Below are positions 35,053 through 45,100 of a stretch of DNA of 64,000 bases, one piece after another; position 1 is the first letter of the stretch, and every line of letters begins with the position of its first letter. The notes below the pieces were generated by a model that saw only the letters and a program-made list of their open reading frames with translations, was not told where the DNA came from and made no database searches. Source of the DNA: Eumeta japonica (taxonomy: Eukaryota; Arthropoda; Insecta; Lepidoptera; Psychidae); assembly GCA_005406025.1 (NCBI GenBank), contig BGZK01000905.1, positions 186,001 to 250,000 of the forward strand, read 5' to 3'. Made by a program: the position numbers and the translations under genes.

Positions 35053-35200
35053 CTTGGAGCAGTTGTTAGTTAAGTTTCGAGGATCACTTAACTAACAACT
35101 GCTCCAAGCATTATTTCTCAATAAAAACTGCATTAAAATCGGTTTAGTGACTTCAGAGATGTTTGCGAACAGACAAACAAAAAATTGAAAGTCATTGTTT
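35053..35200 (+). repeat. Perfect 23-bp hairpin in an RTE-like LINE remnant
   Basis: Arms 35,053-35,075 (starts CTTGGAGCAGTTGTTAG) and 35,086-35,108 are exact complements around a 10-nt loop (TTCGAGGATC). The following ATTAAAATCGGTTTAGTGAC then GCGAACAGACAAACAAA is the common RTE LINE 3' sentence, so the hairpin sits in or next to a LINE remnant. Confidence 0.7.
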
Positions 35201-35204
35201 TCCC

Positions 35205-35375
35205 CTTATTTTTCTCTTTCTATTCTGTTTATCTTTCTCTTATATAACCTATTTCTTATACTCGCCTTTCCATTTTTCATACCTATGTTTGATGTACAGA
35301 CACCGGATTCCACTGTTTTGTTGAATGTATAAATAATTTATCCTTATATGGAATACATTCTTAAGGATAAAATAT
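35205..35375. other. AT-rich spacer
   Basis: Nothing recognised. Confidence 0.3.
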
Positions 35376-35379
35376 AAAA

Positions 35380-35760
35380 CAATCGCTAATATATGAAATA
35401 TCTTGCAATATACGAAAACCCAAAAGGATAAACAGTGGCATCTATTATAGTACTGAAAGCATGTATAAACTTTTATTCACATTTATTTACCTTGACTTGA
35501 TAAACATGTTACATGGTAAAACTTTGAAACACCACATTGAACAATGGCAATAACATTTAATACCATATACATCGAAAGTTTAACTTATGTGTTAACTGTA
35601 AAACATCTATAAATCAGCAGTGGAAGATAAATAACACATGTTCAGTATAAGAGATGTGCAAATATCTTGCGCAGAAGAGCAGTATAACGAACGACTTCAA
35701 TTTTTGTTAACAGTAGCTTTCGCTCTCTATCTAATTTGCGTAAGTCGGGCTGTATCTAAA
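35380..35760 (+). repeat. Dispersed repeat family R3, copy 2
   Basis: Counterpart of 10,910-11,480: it begins AATATATGAAATATCTTGCA and ends with GAGCAGTATAACGAACGACT, TTTTGTTAACAGT and CTAATTTGCG. It lacks the internal extra block of copy 1. Confidence 0.6.
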
Positions 35761-35764
35761 AATT

Positions 35765-36785
35765 AAATCTAATGTTAGATTCTAGTCTTAGCTTAGGTTT
35801 CCGAAAAAATATAAAAATGTCTTGAAAGAATGCCAAATATAACCATAACAAGAAAACGGATATATACGATGTTTACATTATTTGTATCTAACCAAATGAA
35901 ATACGAAAAAAAATATCTAACGCACAGAAAGAAACGAAACTTCTTTTTCCTTTACGAGTCTTACGAGTTTTTTTTTTAGGTCGACGGCAATTTATATACA
36001 TTATTATATTTGTAATAAAAAGCTTGATATCCAATATAATGAAATGATGAATTTGTCAAACTGCCACCTCCACAAATACAAAACAAATCAGTTTTACTAA
36101 AATGGATATTATGTGTGATAGAGCGAAGCTACTACGGTAACTTGTGCTTTTCTTCTAAAATATTTTTAACTTCAAAAACACGTAATTACAAAGACATTTG
36201 AAGAGTTTTTGTCGTTTAATTAGCATATTATTATGGCGTTTATCTAATGTCGAATTATATCTTTCTATTATGCCACGAAGCTTAAAACTATGTCGTGTGG
36301 CAAAATGAACTTCAATATTATATAAATTTATGAGCCCTTTTAATAAAGCCGTCTTTCCTATAGCCTGAAGCGGTTTTCATAAATTAAAATATCATAAAAA
36401 TATTTATGACCTGCGTGTTTCTTATGTATTTTTTTTTATGTTTATGTTCATTACAATAAATCAGTAATTGGAATTAATGGTAACATTAAAATCAAAAGAA
36501 TACAATAATAACGTGTTTCAAGTGTAAATCTATTAACTACGAAATAAAGGTATTTTTAATTTGATTTTGCTTTATTTATAATTATAATAATGTAAAATTT
36601 ATTATCGCTAGATAAGGACAAGTTTCATTGCGTTTTTCATATTTTATTATTATATTTTATTACTTCTTATTAATTAAATGTTACCTCATAATTTGTAGAT
36701 CCTTAAGTAAGTCAATTAATATTGGCAAAATATTAGCAATAAATTAAAGCAACTGCATATTTAAAATTTTTCAATAATTTTTACA
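35765..36785. other. AT-rich spacer, no gene recognised
   Basis: Nothing recognised in about 1 kb. Confidence 0.4.
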
Positions 36786-36790
36786 CTTAT

Positions 36791-37257
36791 TCCGGGTGTA
36801 AGGGATAGCCTTCCGCAAACTGATAGAGTGAACTCAGTATATTATATTAAGATGATCCGCGCATGAAATTATTTCAGGAAAGTTAAGGGAATCCAAGAAA
36901 ACTGATTTGTTTTATCACCTCCTACGCAATGTATCGCTACCATTTTTTAAATCACGCGGGCGCGCAGTAAACTCGGTGAACTCTATAGCTAGGCAGATAG
37001 TAGAGCAGCTGATTCCATGCGTTGTTCGTTAAAGTAATTTAAAGACCCATTGCTGTTTTCTTTATTTTACCTGTTTTATTTACAAAAATGGAATGCTGTG
37101 TACAGAAAATGTGATTTTACATAGAAATAAAGTAGTTTTTTTTTAACTGAAAAAAAAAACTTCTTTTTTCCTGAGAAAATTTCCAGTGGATTTTGATTCA
37201 AAATAAGGGTCTGAGTGCACCCTATCAGTTTGCGGAGGGCTATCCCTTGCAACCCGT
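36791..37257. mobile_element. MITE-like element with long TIRs (about 466 bp)
   Basis: The 46 bp at 36,792-36,837 (starts CCGGGTGTAAGGGATAGCC) are matched by the inverted 46 bp at 37,211-37,256 (ends GGGCTATCCCTTGCAACCCG) with about six mismatches. Weaker inverted similarity continues inward. The interior is AT-rich and noncoding; the 70-residue minus-strand frame across the right end is incidental. The target duplication is unclear. Confidence 0.75.
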
Positions 37258-37311
37258 ATATTGTGTTTGAGAGCTTGGTCCAAAGCATTTAAAATATAAA
37301 ACAACGTACCT

Positions 37312-38032
37312 TTTTTAGGGTTCCAAGCTTAAATGGCAAAAACAGAACTCTTTTTTCCCATTACGACAAATTTCGTCATGACCGTCCGTCCGTCCGTCCG
37401 TCCCTGTGCCATAGGCATTTTATTCAACAAACTACAAGACATATATTGATGAAATTAATAGCGTAGGTGTATACGCCGCTACTTAGTTAGTCAGTTCAAT
37501 AAAAAAAAATTCTAGGAAGGGTACCCCATAGATGTAACAGAAGCTAAAAACAACTCGAAAACAGCACATCCGACCAATATCAAAATATTTTTTGTTGAAA
37601 GTGCTTATTAAACATTACCTTCGTTATTTTTTTCATATTATTCAAACATACGGTTAAGAAAATAGAGGGGGGGACTATTTCTGCAAATTTCGGAGCGATT
37701 GTTTCCCAAATTTTTCATGTAATAAGAAAAATTATTTAGAAACCTTAAAATGTTTTTAAAAGAACTGTCGAAATATGTGCCACTAGTTGATATTTGCCGA
37801 ATTTTTTTTTTCAGCTTCTGTAACACGTGTGGTATGCCCGCCTAGAAATATTTACTTTTGTTATTTAACCACCAAACGGTTTATATAGCGGCTTATACAA
37901 GACACCTACACTATACATTTCATCAATACGCGTCATGTAGTTTTGAATGAAATGCCTGTGACATACGGACAGATGGACATGACGAAACTATAAGGGTTCC
38001 GTTTTTGCCATTTTGACATGGAGTCTTAAAAA
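37312..38032. repeat. Family R1 copy 3 arranged as a large foldback
   Basis: The left arm (37,312-37,553) is the inverted complement of the R1 3' end, including a (GTCC)n tract at 37,382-37,405 and TAGGGTTCCAAGC. The right arm (about 37,812-38,032) is the same R1 end in forward orientation, with TGTGACATACGGACAG and ATAAGGGTTCCG. The roughly 258 bp between are forward R1 body. The result is a hairpin-capable element of about 720 bp. Confidence 0.7.
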
Positions 38033-38689
38033 ATGAACACCGCGACACTTTTTCCCATTATAAAGTATCATCCCATTCCTTCTTATTCCAATTACAACAC
38101 TACTTATTGTAATTTGTATGTCGGGTCGGGACGATACTATGATATAAAATGCACAATAAAAATAAACAAAAAAAAGAAATATTTTTTTTTAATTATTAAT
38201 GAACCGACCTGTATTATTTGTTTACTTCTTTGTTACGCCTTGCCGATTTCCACTGTTCAGGACACCGAACCGGGTTATCCCCTTCGCTATCTTCCTTACA
38301 TCCATTAAATATTTCCTATTTTCCGTGCTTTAAATGCAACCGGAACCGATGTAGAGAGCCTGCGCATTTGTTTGTCTTGAATTTTATAAATCAAATTACA
38401 TTAAAAAAAAATTATAAAGGACGAAGGCAAGTGACGCGGTGCTGTTCATTTACATACTGTATAAACGGACAGGTCATCATATAATCGATGGCTCAAGGTC
38501 GTACGTTTTGGTAATATAAAAGAGAGGTATTAAACGTCCAAAAGAGACCAAAATTGCGGGCCAGTGCTTATTGCACCTGGAGCGTTTTGTCCTCGAAAGT
38601 AATAATGTAAGTGCAATTTCATTTTTATTTCATTTAAAATCAACGGTATATTTATTCGCATTACGACTCGGCCATTCCCTCCCTAAAAT

Positions 38690-38690
<1 letters not shown>
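38033..38690. other. Spacer, no gene recognised
   Basis: Two overlapping plus-strand frames (38,033-38,308; 38,218-38,484) without recognisable features. Confidence 0.35.

Positions 38691-38692
<2 letters not shown>

Positions 38693-38724
<32 letters not shown>
38693..38724. repeat. (TA)n microsatellite
   Basis: A run of TA units after ACATACA. Confidence 0.85.
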
Positions 38725-38726
<2 letters not shown>

Positions 38727-38779
38727 TTATTAAGACACTAAGACACTAGCAATTACTGTCAAAAACCTTGATCAAGTAT

Positions 38780-39260
38780 ATTTGTCATTGCTACTTTTCC
38801 ATTTTTTTTTTCTATCGAGAAAACTGTATAATCGTATTCTGAAAACGGGAAATTTTTGACAAATTTGCGATCGATTTTCATTTGTACTACGTCTTAAAGG
38901 GCGGATATAGGGTATATAGAGCGAAGGGTATAGCGAGTTTTCACAAAGTCCTAAATCACGAGAAGGTTCTGCTTTAAATTTTGCTATCAAGTTAAATAAC
39001 CATTGTTCCCGAACTTGCTTCTGAGCCTGCGTCAAACTGTGCGATACCCAACGTAAAATTATACCCCTTACGCAAAGACGTCCGTGTGAAATTTCATGCA
39101 TATTTTCCAATCTAGACTATAATCTCTTAGAATTTAATTTGCTTGTACCCTTTAATTAAGTTTCTCACTGTTAGCACATTTTTTTCTGTAACAACCGTCA
39201 AAGGACGAACAATTTTTGCTTAGTCCGCCAAAGTAACTCTACCAGTTAACCAGCGGTAAA
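38780..39260 (-). mobile_element. Mariner transposase relic, N-terminal half
   Basis: On the minus strand RPLTVVTEKNVLTVRNLIKG (about 39,150-39,215) matches the mariner helix-turn-helix linker. GRLCVRGIILRWVSHSLTQA then QKQVREQWLFNLIAKF (38,960-39,085) matches the block ending 'RWVPH.LT..QK..R' before the catalytic core. EPSRDLGLCENSL follows. The catalytic part is missing or unreadable and frames shift several times. Confidence 0.75.
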
Positions 39261-39264
39261 CAAT

Positions 39265-39420
39265 CGCTTTATATCAGTCAAAATAAGATGTGAACTCGGA
39301 GAAAAGAAAGATTACAATTTTATTATATTATTCATCAATTAATAGAAATAAAATAACAATTGGTAAAAACTGAACCTAAAGCAAGTAGGTAATATTAAAA
39401 AAAAAAAAAAACATTTGCAC
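39265..39420. other. AT-rich spacer
   Basis: Nothing recognised; a poly-A run lies at 39,398-39,411. Confidence 0.3.
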
Positions 39421-39425
39421 GAACC

Positions 39426-39565
39426 CCTCTACAACCTTTTTACCCCGGCTCGAGGGGCCATGGCCCTCCGGCCCGCGCCGATCTAGCGCACGCCGGGGGC
39501 TGTCAACGACCGTCGTCGCCCGCGCGGGGGCGGCGTCCGCGACCGGCGGCTGCGCGCCCTTCGAC
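39426..39565 (-). other. Isolated GC-rich islet, exon-like on the minus strand
   Basis: About 140 bp of roughly 70-75 percent GC surrounded by AT-rich DNA. On the minus strand an acceptor-like TTTATCACTTTAG precedes an open frame rich in A, P, R and G, and GGGGTAAAAAGG could be a donor. I recognise no protein family, and no other exon of such a gene was found. It could equally be non-exonic CpG-rich DNA. Confidence 0.25.
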
Positions 39566-39569
39566 CTCT

Positions 39570-40410
39570 AAAGTGATAAATTGGCTGAAAAACTTTAATG
39601 AGGCTAAAATGTTGTTTCAATCTTGATGGAGTTAAACAAAAATATTTGGATATCAACCAACCGGCGAACCGTGATTTTACAACAGACTTTAGATACGGCC
39701 TAATTTTTTATGTATCGAAGCTAACAATTTTTTAATTGTATATGCGAACTGAATCATATTGTACCCATAACTAAGTGACTGACAATAATAAATTTATGAT
39801 GCTAATTAGAAATGATGTAGATGCACCTAAAATATCTCAATACTAAATAGGAGGCGCATCGGGATATTAATAAAGATCGTAAAAAGTTAGTCAATTCATC
39901 TCAGAATAGTGAAAAACGGGCTTATTTTAAGTCCCTTAACTCCCTACGATAAAGCCCTTAAGGTTTCAGGAATCTTAAAATTATTGAATAAGCTGGTTTA
40001 ATTATTAAATTGAATCAACGCTGCAAGGCTTTCGTTCTTCATTTAGCTCACCATTCAGATGTATTTTATTTAGTTCGAATATTATACTTCTTTTTTTTAC
40101 TAGCGCACTCGTGGCGTCCATGCCGCGTATCTCTCGACTGTCTACTTTTTAATTTAGACGCTCTTTCATTTTACTGTCGGAATTCCAAGTGCTCGACAGT
40201 TAAGATTCACATCGCGCACTACAATCATACTGGCGGCTTACATGTCAGATCCTACATGCTAAAACATCAATAGTAATTCAAGTGATCCCACGACATTGCA
40301 GGGGAAACTGAACGCAAATGTACTTGCTCCGAAACCGAAAAAAAACTTCTTATCCATTTCCCTCTCTTTAAGAAATCAACATTTTTTCAGTTTACCTGGA
40401 TCCAGCCGTG
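39570..40410. other. AT-rich spacer, no gene recognised
   Basis: The frame at 40,010-40,273 has no recognisable features. Confidence 0.35.
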
Positions 40411-40418
40411 TTAGTACA

Positions 40419-40477
40419 TTAGATTTAATTTACCTTGAATTGCACAAATTTCGCAATTCTAGATAAATTAAATCTAA
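40419..40477. repeat. Two-tier hairpin
   Basis: TTAGATTTAATTTA (40,419-40,432) pairs perfectly with 40,464-40,477. After a 4x4 internal loop, GAATTGC (40,437-40,443) pairs with 40,453-40,459, leaving a 9-nt loop. Confidence 0.6.
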
Positions 40478-40689
40478 TTTAATCCAGGCTTGACTAAATA
40501 TCAAATAGACGTCTGTATGATACCTAATTCATTCTTTCAAATCGAATGCAATGAGTTAATGACTTGATTTTTTTAAACACCTTTAAACCTTAACTAAATT
40601 CGTGTATTTAAAAATACACATTGTAAATAGATCTATCGATTCTGGATCCAAATCTTTCTGGATGTGTAGAAACAGCTATTATTCGGCCT

Positions 40690-40930
40690 TTGTCAAAAAA
40701 TACGTGGCGCTGAACTTATAAAGATCTTTGACCAATTAGTAACTTGCCCCGTTTGTCGAAAGTTATTGAGAGAGCCATCTGTATGCAGTTTACCATTTAC
40801 ATAGAAGTTCATAGCATACTTCCGTAGGCCCAGTCACATTTTTGCAAAATCGAATACCGCCTCTGCTCTGATAGATGTTTTATCTATCGAGGTACATGTG
40901 ACCAGTTTCGATAAGGCTCTAGATCCTGTT
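40690..40930 (+). mobile_element. Jockey-like LINE reverse-transcriptase fragment
   Basis: Plus-strand frames give PISNLPRLSKVIERAICMQF then TIYIEVHSILP and, after a frameshift, NTASALIDVLSIEV...FDKALDPV. These match the early fingers/palm region of jockey/CR1-type reverse transcriptases ('RPISLL..LSK..ER....L' through 'HST..AL..V.....FDKAFD'). Only this part survives and it has at least one frameshift and stop. Confidence 0.7.
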
Positions 40931-40939
40931 GTAAACAGC

Positions 40940-41400
40940 AATAACGTGAGACGCACGTGTGATCAGCTCCGAGATGCTCCCGAGTCTGGACGTCAACGGC
41001 TCTAGGAACCGGCGGTGTGAGTTCTCCCCTGCACCTTCAGCCAAGCCGCATCGTAGAATACGTCTACACCGTTGTGTTTCCACGATGCCTGCTTTGAGCA
41101 ACGCCGAGAAAAGGTGGCGTGGTCGACCCCTCTGCGTCCCTAGCAGGCCACACCTTGCGCTCGCCCTAGTCGAGGACAAAGGAAACCTACGCCTATATAA
41201 ACACAGCGGACCCCTGCATCAGACACTCAGTATCCAGCTCCCGACCAAGTGCGAAATACACATTTTAAAAAAGCTACCCCTGAGTGGTAATTATTATTCT
41301 CGCTCGATCCGCACATTGCGACAGTTCCTAGAGCACATTAGATTTAAAAATCTGAAAAGGTCATTACCATGAATGGCAAGTTAGATTAGTTCACGGTTCC
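40940..41400. other. GC-richer segment after the LINE fragment, unassigned
   Basis: Open frames on both strands (137 codons plus; 86 codons minus) arise from locally GC-rich DNA. Neither shows a domain I know. It may be further LINE or other retroelement sequence. Confidence 0.3.
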
Positions 41401-41472
41401 GCCAAGCCTTGGTTTCTGTTTATGTATGTACTTAACTATTATATTTTTATATCTAATTATTCATACTGCATT

Positions 41473-41945
41473 TTTAGGGTTTCCTATCGAAAAGGTGCCA
41501 ACGGGACCCTGCTAGTAAGACTCAACCGTCTGTCCGTACGTCACAGGGCTCTATCTCTTAAACCGTAATAATTAGACATTTGAAGTTTTCATCAATTACG
41601 TATTATTGTGGCCCCTATAACAAAAAAACACTAAAAATAAAATAAAGTTGAAAATGAAAGGGGGTCGTCATACAAGAAGCGTGTTTTTTTTAGCAGTTTT
41701 AACTCGATCTTTATAATGGCATTAACTAAATACTAGAAATTTTCACAGAATGTATATTACTATAGCCATTATTAAAACAAATAACAAAAATAAAATAAGG
41801 TTAAAAATATTAACGGGGGTTTTCATTTTTTCGGCTTTTGTTGCTCGATCTTTATAATAGCTGTATGTTATTTTTAAAACATTGTACGGAGATATGGAAC
41901 CCTTCATGTTCAAGCCCAACTCGCACTTAACCGATTTTTTGAACT
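41473..41945 (+). repeat. Ubiquitous lepidopteran 'AGGGTT...CTCGCACTT' repeat
   Basis: It starts TTTTTAGGGTTTCC, then GACCCTGCTAGTAAGACTC, CCGTCTGTCCGT, 'GGGCTCTATCTC..AACCGTAATA', and ends GATATGGAACCCTTCATG and CCCAACTCGCACTTAACCGA. I recognise this order from a very widespread lepidopteran interspersed repeat (usual ends 'TAGGGTTCCGTACC' and 'GACTCGCACTTGGCCGG'). Noncoding. Confidence 0.8.
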
Positions 41946-42103
41946 GCTTTATGTGTGTATTCTATAAGTGTTCGAAAATTTAAAGTAAATTTTGCAGTTC
42001 GATATGAAGTTTTTATACATTTTACCTATGGTTCCCGACACAGGCGAAGTAAATGTTTGTAGGGCAGTTATGGTATAAAAAAAATTAAAATAAATTGCAA
42101 AAT

Positions 42104-42113
42104 TTTATTTATT
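42104..42113 (-). terminator. Poly(A) signals for protease A
   Basis: Two overlapping AATAAA hexamers on the minus strand (42,104-42,109 and 42,108-42,113), 23-32 nt beyond the stop codon at 42,136-42,138. This implies a very short 3' untranslated region. Confidence 0.6.
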
Positions 42114-42135
42114 ATGAGTGTAATTGGAAAGCCGA

Positions 42136-45100
42136 TTAATACATAAATTTAAATAAGTTACGCGGACTTAGTCGAGACCACAAGCTTTCACCTGTTAGAG
42201 TCGCCTCAGGCACTGAATTTATTTCCTCAAAAATATCAGTTGGAGTTCCTACAGGGCCTTCTGTTGTTTCTATCGGTGCTGCAGTTGTTTCTATCGGTGC
42301 TGTAGGTGTTCCTATCGGTGCCGCAGTTGTTTCTATTGGTACCGAAGTTGTTTCTATGGGTGCTGAGGTTGTTTCTATTGGTGCTGCGGTTGTTTCTGCG
42401 GGTGCTGCAGTTGTTTCTATCGGTGCTGCAGTTGTTTCTATCGGTGCTGTAGGTGTTCCTATCGGTGCCGCAGTTGTTTCTATTGGTACCGAAGTTGTTT
42501 CTATGGGTGCTGAGGTTGTTTCTATTGGTGCTGCGGTTGTTTCTGCAGGTGCTGCAGTTGTTTCTATCGGTGCTGCAGTTGTTTCTATCGGTGCTGTAGG
42601 TGTTCCTATCGGTGCCGCAGTTGTTTCTATTGGTACCGAAGTTGTTTCTATGGGTGCTGAGGTTGTTTCTATTGGTGCTGCGGTTGATTCTGCGGGTGCT
42701 GCAGTTGTTTCTATTGGTGCTGCGGTTGTTTCTGCGGGTGCTGCAGTTGTTCCTATTGGTGCTGCAGTTGTTTCAATGGGTGCTGTAGTTGTCTCCTGGG
42801 AGCCGTCAGTAGAGGTACCTTCAGGAGCTTCTGTCGTTTCTACTACAGTAGTTTCTTCTGGAGTTTCCGTTGTTGGATCAGGACGAGATACGTCGAAATT
42901 TAAACCAGTGATTTCTGTTATCCAGTCATGGTAATGTCCGGGTCGTATGAAACCTATTAAATATATACACATTAAAATATAATCAAATGTGACCTTATAT
43001 AATAATTATGACGAAAGTTTAATTTTTTAATTTTTAATATTACTACTTCTATAAGTCATTTCGATTTCAAATTAAAAATTGCAATACAATTAAATTAGTA
43101 TTTTTTTTCTGTATTTCAGTAATATTCAAATTGATATTAAAGATTACCAGCAGGTACATCGGTGTGGCATCCACTTGAAGACACGAAGGATGCGACTCCA
43201 ACTTGAGAAAGTTCGCCGTCCTCATCAATGACTGTCAAAGGTCCTCCGCTGTCGCCCTGCGTTAGGACAGTAATTAACAATTTTATTTTATTACTCACAT
43301 TGATAATAAATAAACTCTTGATCAATATAAGTAATTTCTTTCTTTAATGGATTAAATTTTCACAGCAGTTACTGACGAAATTTTTGCGACAGACATATGA
43401 CATATGTAATAGAGTTCCATGTCTATCCTTGCAATTCTGAAAATTAAATAAAATCAATACAAGTCTCGTTACAAGGTAACAAATCACCTGACAAGTGGAC
43501 TGCGAAGAGACGTTGTAACCTCTGGCACAAATGGTGGAGTCCACGATAATGGGGTTGAAGCCGAACGCTGCGGAGCACTGGAAGTTCGTCACTCCCAGTA
43601 GGTACACCCAGTTTAGGTGTTCGGGAAGGGCGCCTTTAAGCATATTTTTTAAATGGCTTTATTATATTTTCCTATGCCAGCATATATAGACGATACATAT
43701 TGCATGCGAACATATACTACTACGTGGATAAGTGATGGTAATTTTTAAACAAAATCATAGTGAAATTTTTCTCAAAATTTGCGTTGATGGTCATATAAAA
43801 GTTTTAAAATATGTACAGAGGACGCGAAAAAAATGATAAATTGAGCTTTAGATAACAAAACATCTTCACAAACAAGACGTTTTGTTATCGATAGCAATAG
43901 ACAGGAATATAGACTATGGTTAAGATTGTACCACTTGTTGGTTTAAGTCACTTCCCTACTAAAGCATAAATTTACCACAATCTATTTATTTCAATTTAAT
44001 GATTTCCGAGGCACGAACCAACTGCTAATTAATTGAATTAATCAAATCCTAAATTTTATTTAAGGACTGTACAATGGATAAAAGTGTCACCTTCAAACTA
44101 GAGTATAACTGATCCGATCCTTACAATGTTCGAACTGAACAATGATTATTTAACTAAATTATTTCTTTACCGTTAATGGTAAATGAGCTTCGGTATAATG
44201 AATTTGCACAATTATCGAGCAGTTAATGTTTTCTGAAACACATATTTCTCCGGTTAACGTTTACTTATATTCCCACACGTACCACGTATGTTTAATTTTT
44301 TTATGCAGTGGTATTTTTAAATTAATTACGATCTTAAACGGTATGTTGTAATAAATGTGAATTAACTATTGTGTACCGTCTCTTGGATTTAGTTCAGCTA
44401 CCGCTCATTTTTATTAACTCATTAAAATTTCACATAGTCGTGGTTCACAAAAGGTATATTTGCTGAATGAAGTATATTCCCGAGAAATTTATCAATCGGA
44501 ACAGTTAGTATATAAATAGCATTTTTATATATAAAATGGTTATCTCACCGTTTGTCCACGTCCTTCCCCAGCCGCTGGCGACGAGTCTCTCCCCTTCGTA
44601 CTGCTTGTTCATGTCCCCAGAGCTCTGCAGCCTGATGGGCTTGATGTAGTCTAGAAATGGCATTGTAGTCGAATGTGGTTATCAATTTGACTTTGTCCAA
44701 TTTTAAAAGCCTGTCGGACTCAATGATTTGATGTGCTATACCATTCCAATGATTCAAATGAACGAGCTTTGAGCTAGGTTCGCTTAAAGCTGAGCTTATA
44801 GAAATTTAAAATTCTTATTAAACTAATATTCGTGGAATAAAAAGGTACTATACGGAATCCGAAAATTTTTTAGACTCAACTTCTTACATGGTTGGTCCTT
44901 CACATGTTAGGTATATATTTGATTGTGATGTATAACATACTTAAGTTTGAAAGGACCTTCCCTCAAGTTTCTTGATTTTTTTTTGAGTAAAAACAGTCTT
45001 CCAAACGAGTGGTAAAATGTATATTCTATATTCTTAAAGTATTGTATCAATTATGAAATTAAATCTATGAAATTAAGCTACAATTTGGATTTATTCACAA

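Noticed and set aside
40919..41372. Overlapping 137-codon plus and 86-codon minus frames
   Set aside because: No domain on either strand, and they directly follow a broken LINE; probably open because of locally high GC.
42356..42934. 192-codon plus-strand open frame rich in Gly, Ala and Val, and a 62-codon frame at 42,600-42,788
   Set aside because: Both are antisense shadows of the 21-bp coding repeat of protease A; the period keeps several frames open. The minus strand has splice, family and poly(A) support.
44545..44757. 70-codon minus-strand frame over exon 5 of protease A
   Set aside because: It is in the wrong frame. The true exon 5 frame (44,549-44,650) gives the GWGRTW-containing protease segment and fits both splice phases.
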